A stretch of DNA of 14,659 bases from an uncultured Eubacteriales bacterium (lineage in GTDB: Bacteria; Bacillota; Clostridia; Oscillospirales; Oscillospiraceae), in the NCBI GenBank assembly GCA_900547405.1, contig URGL01000061.1, positions 1-14,659 on the forward strand, given 5' to 3'. The position numbers were made by a program, and so were the translations under genes. The notes under the pieces were generated by a model. It searched no databases, was not told the DNA's origin, and worked only from the letters and a program-made list of their open reading frames with translations. Each line of letters begins with the position of its first letter. Within the stretch, counting starts at the first letter, position 1. Shown here in pieces: positions 1 through 6,284 of the stretch.

Positions 1-57
1 GGTGTCCCCTCCACACCCGGCCCTGCGGGGCCACCCTCTCCAAGCAGGAGAGGGCGG
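1..57. repeat. Partial copy of the left-arm modular hairpin repeat
   Basis: This is the spacer downstream of the amino-acid-binding lipoprotein gene, cut by the window edge. It holds a GGCCCTGC/GGGGCC hairpin and a CCCTCTCC/GGAGAGGG hairpin. The second module and its flank match the end of the better copies at 2321-2426 and 3652-3752. Neither strand has a T-run after the stems, so it does not look like a simple intrinsic terminator. Confidence 0.55.
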
Positions 58-63
58 GGGGTG

Positions 64-861
64 TTACTTGCTGCTGATATCCGCGCCGAAATACTTGTTG
101 GAGAGTTCGCTGAGGGTCCCCTCACTGCGCAGCTCCTCGATGGCCTTGTCCACGGCCTGACGGAGGGCAGCGGAGGCATCCCCCTTCTGCATGGGGATGG
201 CCACCTCGTTGGCATCGTCGGCCTCGGCCACGATCTTGATGGCGGCATCCGGGTGCTGGTTCAGGTAGTCGTAGAAGGAAACGTCGGCGTTCAGTGTGGC
301 ATCCGCCCGGCCCTGAAGGACCATCTGGATGGTTTCGTCCAGGGTGTCCACGCCGGAGCAGGTGGCGCCGTACTGCTCCGCCAGCTCCATGTAGGTGCTG
401 CCGATGGAGTTGGCGGTGGTCTTCCCCTTCAGGTCCTCAAAGGAAGTGATGGTGTCGTTGTCGGATTTCACCACCAGCGCGGTGCGGATGTAGGCGTAGG
501 GGGCGCTGAAATCATAGGTCTCCTTTCGGCTGTCGGTGATGTCCACGCCGTTGATGACCATGTCATACCGTCCGGCCTCCACACCGGCCAGAAGACCATC
601 CCATTCTCCTTCCACGAAGGTGGCCTTCACCCCCAGCTTTTCGGCAATGGCCTTGCCCACCTCTACATCGTAGCCCACCAGGGCATCGGAATCGTCGTGG
701 AAGGACCAGGGGGCCCAGTTGCCCTCCAGGGCAATGACCAGCTCGCCCTTGCTCTGGATCTGGGCCAGCCGGTCGGCGGCGGCCTCTTCCTTCTTGCCGC
801 AGCCGGCAAAGACACCCAGGCACAGGGCCAGGGCCAGGATAACAGACATATACTTTTTCAT
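64..861 (-). CDS. Amino-acid ABC transporter substrate-binding lipoprotein (family 3)
   Basis: This is the extracellular receptor of a polar amino-acid ABC importer, 265 aa, the usual length for family 3 solute-binding proteins (GlnH/TcyA/HisJ-like). Residues 1-20 are a lipoprotein signal peptide and the lipobox VFAGC puts the lipidated cysteine at C21. The mature part begins its first lobe at about residue 40 (ELVIALEGNWAPWSF). It contains the family segment around residues 102-122 (VINGVDITDSRKETYDFSAP), in which R112 is the expected contact for the substrate alpha-carboxylate. The start has AGGAGG 7 bases upstream and its ATG overlaps the TGA of the ATPase gene as ATGA, so translation is probably coupled. 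The exact amino acid carried cannot be read from the sequence; cystine, glutamine and basic amino acids are all possible. Confidence 0.93.
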   Translation of the reverse strand: MKKYMSVILALALCLGVFAGCGKKEEAAADRLAQIQSKGELVIALEGNWAPWSFHDDSDALVGYDVEVGKAIAEKLGVKATFVEGEWDGLLAGVEAGRYDMVINGVDITDSRKETYDFSAPYAYIRTALVVKSDNDTITSFEDLKGKTTANSIGSTYMELAEQYGATCSGVDTLDETIQMVLQGRADATLNADVSFYDYLNQHPDAAIKIVAEADDANEVAIPMQKGDASAALRQAVDKAIEELRSEGTLSELSNKYFGADISSK

Positions 862-1625
862 TGGATTTCCTCCTGTTCGGTTTCACCAAGTATGGTTCTC
901 AGGAAGGCCTTGGACCGCTCCTGGGATGGATTTTGGAAAAAGGCTTTGGGGTCCCGGGACTCCTCCACCACCACGCCGCCCTCCATGAATACCACCTTGG
1001 AGGACACATTCCGGGCGAAGTTCATTTCGTGGGTCACCACCAGCATGGTCATGCCCTCCTGGGCCAGGCCGCGCATAACGGCCAGCACCTCCCCGGTAAG
1101 CTCCGGGTCCAGGGCGGAGGTGGGCTCATCGAAGAGGATGATCTCCGGCTGGGTGGCCAGGCCCCGGGCAATGGCCACACGCTGCTGCTGGCCGCCGGAG
1201 AGCTGGCTGGGGTAGCTGTCCGCCCGGTCGGCAAGGCCGACTTTCTCCAGCATCCGCATTCCCACGTCCAGGGCCTCAGCCTTGGGCATTTTTCTGGCCA
1301 CAATGAGCCCCTCGGTCACGTTCTGGATGGCGGTTTTGTTCCGGAACAGATTGTAATTCTGGAAGACAAAGGCGGTCTTCATCCGAAACCGGCCAATGTC
1401 CTTTTTGGAAGCGCCGTGAAGGGGAAAGGGCTCTCCGTCAAAGATCATCTCCCCCTGATCCGCCGTTTCCAGGAAGTTGACGCAGCGCAGGAAGGTGGTC
1501 TTGCCGGAGCCGCTGGGGCCCAGGATGGCCACCACGTCTCCCTTCTCCACCTCCAGGCTCACGCCCTTCAGCACCTCCAGGGAGCCAAAGGACTTGTGCA
1601 GATTCTTGATTTCCAGCATTGCCAT
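858..1625 (-). CDS. Amino-acid ABC transporter ATP-binding protein
   Basis: This is the cytoplasmic ATPase that powers the adjacent importer, 255 aa, typical for the GlnQ/TcyC group. All motifs are present in order: Walker A GPSGSGKTT (36-44), Q-loop glutamine Q89, signature LSGGQQQR (142-149), Walker B IILFDEP (162-168) followed by the D-loop SALD, and the switch histidine H199. I chose the start at 1625 because a GGAG lies 11 bases upstream; the second ATG at 1619 would be 17 bases away. The gene follows the permease after 3 bases and overlaps the lipoprotein gene by 4, so the three form one translationally linked unit. Confidence 0.95.
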   Translation of the reverse strand: MAMLEIKNLHKSFGSLEVLKGVSLEVEKGDVVAILGPSGSGKTTFLRCVNFLETADQGEMIFDGEPFPLHGASKKDIGRFRMKTAFVFQNYNLFRNKTAIQNVTEGLIVARKMPKAEALDVGMRMLEKVGLADRADSYPSQLSGGQQQRVAIARGLATQPEIILFDEPTSALDPELTGEVLAVMRGLAQEGMTMLVVTHEMNFARNVSSKVVFMEGGVVVEESRDPKAFFQNPSQERSKAFLRTILGETEQEEIQ

Positions 1626-1628
1626 AGG

Positions 1629-2297
1629 TTACATCGCTCCGTAAGAATTCAGTTTCTTTTCCCCAATGGCCTGCAATTTCGTCAGCACGGTGCAGAACAG
1701 CAGGTAGATCAGGGCAACCTCTATATACAAGGCCAGATGCTCATAGTACCGGGAGGCGATCCGCTGGGTGACCATGAACATCTCCATAACGGTGATGTTG
1801 GCGGCCAGAGAGGTGTCCTTCACCATGGAGATCAGATTGTTGGAAAGGGAGGGAAAGGCGGTGCGCAGAGCCTGGGGCAGGACAATGCGGCCCATGATCT
1901 GCATATAGCTCATACCCACGCAGTACCCCGCCTCCAGCTGCCCCTTGGGCACGGATTCCAGAGCCGCCCGGATGGTCTCGGCGCAATAGGCTCCCTCGTT
2001 GATGGAGAAGACCAGCACCGCCGAGGGAAAGGGCTCCAGCATAATGCCCAGATTCGGCAGCCCGTAAAAAATCACATACAGCTGGACAAGCAAGGGCGTT
2101 CCCCGGACCACCCAGATATAAAACCGGGCGATCTGCTTGAAGACCTTCACATTGGCAAACTGGACCATGGCGGCAACGACGGCGATGACCAGGGCCAGGG
2201 AGAAGGAGATCACCGTCAGGGGAATGGTCATGGTCAGGCCGGGAAGAAGGATCTTGGGGAAGGATTCAATCAGAATGTTCAGTAAACGTTGAGACAA
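1629..2297 (-). CDS. Amino-acid ABC transporter permease (HisM/GlnP family)
   Basis: This is the membrane channel of the amino-acid importer, 222 aa, normal for the His/Glu/Gln/Arg permease family. Hydrophobic segments are visible at about residues 18-46, 58-86, 90-108, 150-175 and 188-206. The family sequence RGTPLLVQL is at 65-73. The EAA loop that docks on the ATPase is at 122-141 (EAGYCVGMSY to LP). The N-terminal pattern, with LTMTIPLTVISFSLA after an amphipathic start, is typical of these permeases. Only one permease gene is present, so the channel is probably a homodimer. The start codon is TTG, supported by a strong AGGAGG 7 bases upstream; no ATG sits at that spacing. Confidence 0.93.
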   Translation of the reverse strand: MSQRLLNILIESFPKILLPGLTMTIPLTVISFSLALVIAVVAAMVQFANVKVFKQIARFYIWVVRGTPLLVQLYVIFYGLPNLGIMLEPFPSAVLVFSINEGAYCAETIRAALESVPKGQLEAGYCVGMSYMQIMGRIVLPQALRTAFPSLSNNLISMVKDTSLAANITVMEMFMVTQRIASRYYEHLALYIEVALIYLLFCTVLTKLQAIGEKKLNSYGAM

Positions 2298-2304
2298 GGC
2301 ACAA

Positions 2305-2310
2305 CCTCCT
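2305..2310 (-). promoter_or_regulatory. Ribosome-binding site deciding a TTG start
   Basis: On the minus strand AAAGGAGG is followed after 7 bases by TTG, which begins the permease reading frame. The perfect AGGAGG at ideal spacing is the reason for calling the rare TTG start rather than an internal ATG. Confidence 0.8.
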
Positions 2311-2320
2311 TTGCGATAAT

Positions 2321-2426
2321 ACCCTCTCCTTACGAGAGGGTGGCAGGGCGAAGCCCTGACGGGTGAGGGGCGGTACCGCCCCTCATCCGCCCCTGCGGCG
2401 GCACCTTCCTCCAGGGGAAGGTGGGG
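2321..2426. repeat. Modular hairpin repeat, copy A
   Basis: This GC-rich element fills the spacer between the ATP-grasp and permease genes. Its modules are ACCCTCTC/GAGAGGGT, CAGGGC-GAA-GCCCTG, a perfect 22-bp palindrome at 2364-2385 centred on GGTACC, CCGC/GCGG, and ACCTTCC/GGAAGGT. Its reverse complement aligns along nearly its whole length with 3652-3752. It contains no coding frame I would support. It resembles dispersed, REP-like intergenic elements of gut Clostridia. Confidence 0.85.
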
Positions 2427-2429
2427 GAT

Positions 2430-3620
2430 TCAGAATTTTTCTTCCATATCGGAATAGAACTGGTCCAGCTCTTCCTGGGTGTCGAAGGTCGCCACATACA
2501 TCTGGTTGGCCATGGCGCCGGAGAGGGCATCGGGGATCCGTCCGTTCATGACCATGTGGTCCCGGTACTTCATCATGATCTCGTAGTCGTCCAGCTTGTA
2601 GTGGGTGCCGTCCCGGCGGCCATAGAAGGCGCAGAAGTGGTGGGCCCCGGTGGGCTTGGTGTTTTTATTGAAGCAGACCATGTCCGCCCAGATCTTATAG
2701 ACATCGGTCTCCTGGCTGTAGTTGTACATATCCGGGGTGTAGCCGCCGGCGGGGCGCATATTGACCTCCAGCCCCAGCACATCCCCGGCCTTGCCCAGGC
2801 CCTCCTGGTCCTGGGTCAGGACGAAGAATTCCAGATGGATGAACCGGCTCTTCACCCCGAAGGACCTGACGGTTTTCAGGCCGTACTCCCGGATCTTATC
2901 CGGCAGGTCCTTCACCAGGTAATAGACGGAATCCGAATTGTCGTTGACGATGTCCATAATGGACATGGGGGAAATGTTGCCGGACTCAAAGAGGGGCTTG
3001 CCCTGGGAGTCCACAATGGCATCGTAGGTCTGGACATAGCCGTTGACGTACTCCTCCATGATGTACACCTCGTCGCTCTTGGTGTCCAGGAAGAATTCCA
3101 GCTCCTCGTCGCTTTTCAGCTTATAGGTGTGGTTGGCCCCCACGCCGTTGTCGGGCTTGACCACCACGGGATAGCCCACGGTGTGGGCGAAATCCAGGCA
3201 GTCCTCCAGGCCCTCTACCATGTGGTACCGGGCAGTGGGGATACCGGCCTTGGCGTAGTACTCCTTCATGGCGGACTTATACTTGATCTTGCGCATATCC
3301 GCAAGCTTGGGGCCGGTGGTGATGTTGAACTCCGTGCGAAGCCTTGCGTCCTGCATCAGCCAGTATTCATTGTTGGATTCCAGCCAGTCGATCTTGCCGT
3401 ACTTGAAGGAGAAGAAGGCCACGGCCTTGAAGACCTCGTCGTAGTTCTCCAGGCTGGAAACCTTGTAGTATTCGTCCAGGCTCTCCCGCAGCTCCTGCAG
3501 CAGGTTTTCATAGGGGCTGTCGCCAATGCCCAGGACCCGCATGCCGTTCTTTTTCAGCTCCGCGCAGAATTTCCAATAGGTCATCGGAAAATTCGGGGAG
3601 ATAAAGATGAAGTTTTTCAT
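2430..3620 (-). CDS. ATP-grasp carboxylate-amine/thiol ligase family protein
   Basis: This is a 396-aa ATP-grasp enzyme of unknown substrate; the family joins a carboxylate, via an acyl-phosphate, to an amine or other nucleophile. The N-terminal pre-ATP-grasp region (1-105) begins with a Rossmann-like strand. The ATP-binding part has PVVVKPDNGVGANHTY (151-166, K155 plus the glycine loop), the adenine-contacting strand YIMEEYV (186-192), E264 in HLEFF, and the metal-binding GLEVNMRPAGGY (283-294, with E285, N287 and R289). The C-terminal 70 residues are family-specific. It is not CarB, PurK or biotin carboxylase by length or neighbours. It lies between an esterase gene and an amino-acid importer in the same direction, so an amino-acid- or peptide-containing product is a reasonable guess. 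The RBS (AGAGAGAT) is weak. Inverted copies of a repeat sit on both sides. Confidence 0.85.
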   Translation of the reverse strand: MKNFIFISPNFPMTYWKFCAELKKNGMRVLGIGDSPYENLLQELRESLDEYYKVSSLENYDEVFKAVAFFSFKYGKIDWLESNNEYWLMQDARLRTEFNITTGPKLADMRKIKYKSAMKEYYAKAGIPTARYHMVEGLEDCLDFAHTVGYPVVVKPDNGVGANHTYKLKSDEELEFFLDTKSDEVYIMEEYVNGYVQTYDAIVDSQGKPLFESGNISPMSIMDIVNDNSDSVYYLVKDLPDKIREYGLKTVRSFGVKSRFIHLEFFVLTQDQEGLGKAGDVLGLEVNMRPAGGYTPDMYNYSQETDVYKIWADMVCFNKNTKPTGAHHFCAFYGRRDGTHYKLDDYEIMMKYRDHMVMNGRIPDALSGAMANQMYVATFDTQEELDQFYSDMEEKF

Positions 3621-3651
3621 GAATGATCTCTCTTTCTATAAAATTCTCCTA

Positions 3652-3752
3652 ACCTTCCCCTGGGGGAAGGTGCCGCCGCAGCGGCGGAAGAGGGGCGGTA
3701 CCGCCCCACACCCGTCAGGGCTTCGCCCTGCCACCCTCTCCCAGGAGAGGGT
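3652..3752. repeat. Modular hairpin repeat, copy B (inverted relative to copy A)
   Basis: This is the spacer between the first esterase gene and the ATP-grasp gene. Its modules are ACCTTCCCC-TG-GGGGAAGGT, CCGCCGC-A-GCGGCGG, the palindrome GGGGCGGTACCGCCCC (3692-3707), CAGGGC-TTC-GCCCTG, and ACCCTCTC/GAGAGGGT. It matches the reverse complement of copy A at 2321-2426 over about 100 bases with few changes. The best-kept part is the block from GGTACC through the CAGGGC hairpin. Confidence 0.85.
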
Positions 3753-3757
3753 ATTCT

Positions 3758-4510
3758 TTATCCCAGCAGCCAGGGCAGATAGGTCTGCACCATTTTATGC
3801 CACCAGGGCCAGTCGTGGTTGACGTCCTTGCCCCAGTACTCGAACCGGGTGTGGATGCCCTTGCGGCAGCAGACCTCGTCCAGGCGGCGGGTGGACTCCA
3901 GCAGCACGTCCTCCCAGGCTCCCTGGCCTACCACGATCAGGGACTTCTGGCTGTTGTAGAGGGCCATATAGGGATGGTCCGCCGGCATATTGTTCAGGTA
4001 CAGCACCGGGCAGTTGTTGTATACCAGGTCGTCGCAGTAGTCCCCGAAGAATTCCTTATTGTCGTAAAGGCCGGAGATGGCGAAGCAGCCGTCGAAAATG
4101 TCCGGGCGGCGATAGTACAGGTTGGCGGCGTGCATGGCTCCCATGGAGCAGCCGAAGGTCATGATCCCCTGATCGTACCCATTGGCCAGGCCGCTGAGAT
4201 GCTTGATATAGGGCACCAGCTCATCCACAATGTAGTGGTACCATTTTTCATGGTTTTCAATGCGCCACCGGTTGTCGGCCCCAATGGCCGCCCAGGCCTC
4301 GTTGTCGATGGAGTCGGCACAGTAGACGGTGCACTTCCCGGAGTCGATCCAGGGGGACCAGGTGGCGGGCATATTGTTGCCCTCAAAGTCGAAGAACCGG
4401 CCTCCCTGGCAGGGGAAGAAGATCACGGGCTTGCCGGTGGAGCCATAGACCTTGAACTCCATATTCCGGTTCAGGTTGGAAGAATAGTGGTTAAAATAAC
4501 GGATTTCCAT
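3758..4510 (-). CDS. Esterase-like alpha/beta hydrolase (first of two)
   Basis: This is a 250-aa alpha/beta hydrolase of the putative-esterase (esterase D/Fes-like) type, with no signal peptide, so it is probably cytoplasmic. The nucleophile elbow is GCSMG with S122. The likely catalytic histidine is H232 in DVNHDWPWW, and E200 or D201 in QGAWED is the likely acid. PVIFFPCQGGRFFDFEG (28-44) occupies the oxyanion-side strand-loop. The natural substrate is unknown. It shares fold and direction, but little obvious sequence, with the esterase gene upstream, so it is not a fresh duplication. AAGAGG lies upstream of the ATG. Its unusual richness in W and Y (for example HDWPWWHKM) suggests an aromatic or hydrophobic pocket, but that is inference. 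Confidence 0.85.
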   Translation of the reverse strand: MEIRYFNHYSSNLNRNMEFKVYGSTGKPVIFFPCQGGRFFDFEGNNMPATWSPWIDSGKCTVYCADSIDNEAWAAIGADNRWRIENHEKWYHYIVDELVPYIKHLSGLANGYDQGIMTFGCSMGAMHAANLYYRRPDIFDGCFAISGLYDNKEFFGDYCDDLVYNNCPVLYLNNMPADHPYMALYNSQKSLIVVGQGAWEDVLLESTRRLDEVCCRKGIHTRFEYWGKDVNHDWPWWHKMVQTYLPWLLG

Positions 4511-4548
4511 TGGGATCGAACCTCTTTTGTAAAAACTTTCTCATCGGG

Positions 4549-4584
4549 ACCGCGGGGCGATGTGGGCATCGCCCCCTACGCGGT
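4549..4584. repeat. Imperfect palindrome between the two esterase genes
   Basis: An outer stem ACCGCG/CGCGGT encloses an inner stem GGGCGATG/CATCGCCC with loop TGGG and a CTA bulge. It lies in the 81-base spacer between the esterase genes. There is no T-run on either strand, so it is better read as a dispersed hairpin element or an mRNA-stability structure than as a terminator. Confidence 0.65.
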
Positions 4585-4591
4585 TTGGGGG

Positions 4592-5347
4592 TTACACCCC
4601 CAGGCACTCCATAAAGATGGGCACCTGCCTGGCCCAGGAGGCCTCGCAGTGGGTGCCGCCGGGGACGATGCGGAAGGTCAGGTTTACCCCCTTGGTCATC
4701 AGCAGATGGCTGGTAGAGAACAGGGCCTCGGCGTTGGCGGCGTGGTTGGACATCTCCCTGGCGCCGTAGTCCAGATAGATGCAGGTGTCCCGCCGGATAT
4801 GGGCCCGGGCGATGAGCTCCAGCATTTTTCCGGGAGCTACCCACAGGCTGGGGCTCAGACAGGCGGCCCGCTGGAAGACGTGATTGAAGGTGGTGGCGGC
4901 ATAGAGGGCCATGAGGCCGCCCATGCTGGAGCCGCAGATCAGAGTGTTCTCCCGGTCCGGCAGGGTCCGGAAATTGCCATCGATATAGGGCTTCAGCTCC
5001 TTGATGAGCCAGTGCATATAGCGCTTGCCCTCGCCCTCGATCCGGCCAAGCTCGGAATCCTCAAAGGTCACCGGGGCGTACTCCCGCAGGCGGCCGTCCC
5101 CCTCCCGGTTGCACTCGATGCCCACAAGGATCAGCTGCTTGCCGCTTTCCTCCATGTAGTCGTACATGCCCCAGGAGGTGCCGTAGGTGGCATCCTCGTC
5201 AAAAAACACATTGTGTCCGTCAAAGAGATACATAACGGGGTATCTTCTCTCCGGGTCCTCCTCATAGCTTTCCGGCAGATAGACATAGGCCTTTCGCACC
5301 TGGTCCCCGGAGAGCTGAGGTATGGTAATGTCCCATTTGATAATCAT
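4592..5347 (-). CDS. Putative esterase, esterase D / enterochelin-esterase-like (second of two)
   Basis: This is a 251-aa alpha/beta hydrolase of the putative-esterase family (PF00756 type, relatives of Fes/IroE and acyl esterases), with no signal peptide. Family sequences seen are YPVMYLFDGHNVFFD (36-50), the YAP loop (90-92), LKPYIDGNFRT (118-128), the nucleophile elbow GSSMGG (139-144, S141) and the catalytic histidine H233 in GGTHCEASW. D193 or E198 is the probable acid. It is the first gene of the esterase/ATP-grasp/importer array and lies directly behind the strong promoter at 5384-5412. The leader is about 30 bases and an AAGGGA sits upstream of the ATG. The substrate cannot be named; an ester- or amide-linked small molecule made or imported by the array is possible. 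Confidence 0.88.
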   Translation of the reverse strand: MIIKWDITIPQLSGDQVRKAYVYLPESYEEDPERRYPVMYLFDGHNVFFDEDATYGTSWGMYDYMEESGKQLILVGIECNREGDGRLREYAPVTFEDSELGRIEGEGKRYMHWLIKELKPYIDGNFRTLPDRENTLICGSSMGGLMALYAATTFNHVFQRAACLSPSLWVAPGKMLELIARAHIRRDTCIYLDYGAREMSNHAANAEALFSTSHLLMTKGVNLTFRIVPGGTHCEASWARQVPIFMECLGV

Positions 5348-5383
5348 AACGTCGTTCCCTTATATTGTAAAATCTACCAGAAT

Positions 5384-5412
5384 AGTATACGTTCCCCGGA
5401 CTCCTTTGTCAA
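5384..5412 (-). promoter_or_regulatory. Sigma-A promoter for the esterase/ATP-grasp/importer array
   Basis: On the minus strand the -35 is TTGACA (5407-5412) and the -10 is TATACT (5384-5389), separated by exactly 17 bases. Transcription would start near 5377, about 30 bases before the esterase ATG at 5347. The match is close to consensus and the position fits the first gene of the array. Confidence 0.85.
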
Positions 5413-5423
5413 GGAATCCGGGG
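5394..5423. promoter_or_regulatory. Dyad operator overlapping the array promoter
   Basis: The arms are CCCCGGACTCCTT (5394-5406) and AAGGAATCCGGGG (5411-5423), inverted with 12 of 13 positions matching around a 4-base centre. The dyad covers the -35 and most of the spacer of the promoter. It has no T-run, so it is not a good terminator for the upstream gene. It looks like a repressor site, but the regulator is not in the window. Confidence 0.65.
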
Positions 5424-5493
5424 AATTCTGTATGTCTGATGAATGCAAAAACCTGTGAGGCGAAAACAAACTGTGTAATACTGACAAGAACGT

Positions 5494-6282
5494 CTATCCG
5501 ATTTTGTGGAAGATGGGCTGCCGGTTTTCGAAGGTGCAGACATAGCCGAAAATGTCGGCCAGCATCCTGGCGGCGGTCCCGCAATACTGGCCCACCCGGT
5601 CGCACCGGTGGGCATCGGAGCCTACGGTGACGATCTGGCCCCCCAGCTCCTTGAATCGCTTGAAAAAGTCCACCGTGGGAAGATACCCCACGCTCCGGTC
5701 CACGCCGCTGGTGTTCATCTCCAGGCCCTTGCCCTTGCTGGCCAGGGTCCTGAGGATCTCGTCCAGCACCTCCCGGTGGGCGGCGTATTCCAGAGGGGAC
5801 CGGGTAGGATTGAAGGGGGACTTCATGAGGAAGGTCAGGTGGGCCAGCACATCATAGTCCTCATGGACCTGGACCCGCTTCAGTGTCTCCTCCAGAAAGT
5901 CCCGCTGGGCATCTCCGGGGATCCTGCCCTGCCAGTATTCCTTGAAGTACACATCCAGCCCATGGACAAAGTGGACGCTGCCCAGAACAAAATCGTAGCG
6001 CCGCTGGCTCAGCCGCTGCAAAAGCAGGGACTGGTTCTTTTCCAGCAGGCCGAACTCCATGCCCCGGCGAATTTTCAGCCCCGGGACCTCCAGGCCATCG
6101 TACTCCCGGCTGTAGGCGTTTACGTCGAACATCATGGTCTGGCTCACGGCCAGGGGGTCGAAGTCCACATGGTCCGTAAAGCAGATCTCCGCCAGGCCCT
6201 TTTCCTTGGCGGCGGTAGCCAGGGCCAGGCCGGAGTCGTGGCCGTCGAAGGAGACGACGGAGTGGATGTGGTAGTCAAACAT
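5494..6282 (-). CDS. PHP-domain phosphoesterase, histidinol-phosphatase (HisJ)-like
   Basis: This is a 262-aa PHP-family metal-dependent phosphoesterase, the length of HisJ/HisK-type histidinol phosphatases. Metal-site residues are in the expected order: HIHS (H5, H7), FTDHVD (D37, H38), GMEFG (E76), GSVHF (H104), LAHLTF (H148) and GSDAH (D223, H225). The reading frame is open far upstream into mutY, but I place the start at 6282 because MFDYHIHS is the conserved family N-terminus and GGAGGAGAG lies just upstream. It follows the mutY stop after 2 bases, so the two are co-translated. No histidine-biosynthesis gene is nearby, so histidinol phosphatase activity is only the family default; a nucleotide or other phosphoester substrate is possible. 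Confidence 0.88.
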   Translation of the reverse strand: MFDYHIHSVVSFDGHDSGLALATAAKEKGLAEICFTDHVDFDPLAVSQTMMFDVNAYSREYDGLEVPGLKIRRGMEFGLLEKNQSLLLQRLSQRRYDFVLGSVHFVHGLDVYFKEYWQGRIPGDAQRDFLEETLKRVQVHEDYDVLAHLTFLMKSPFNPTRSPLEYAAHREVLDEILRTLASKGKGLEMNTSGVDRSVGYLPTVDFFKRFKELGGQIVTVGSDAHRCDRVGQYCGTAARMLADIFGYVCTFENRQPIFHKIG

Positions 6283-6284
6283 GG

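Noticed and set aside
861..2285. A 474-codon plus-strand open frame over the ABC ATPase and permease
   Set aside because: It is antisense to genes with Walker A, signature and EAA motifs, and it has no ribosome site or recognisable domain.
4549..4584. Palindrome between the esterases as a terminator
   Set aside because: There is no T-run on the minus strand after the stem.
3797..5458. A 553-codon plus-strand open frame across both esterase genes
   Set aside because: It is the antisense shadow of two well-supported hydrolases. Its product is a low-complexity Gly/Val/Ala/His-rich string without family motifs.
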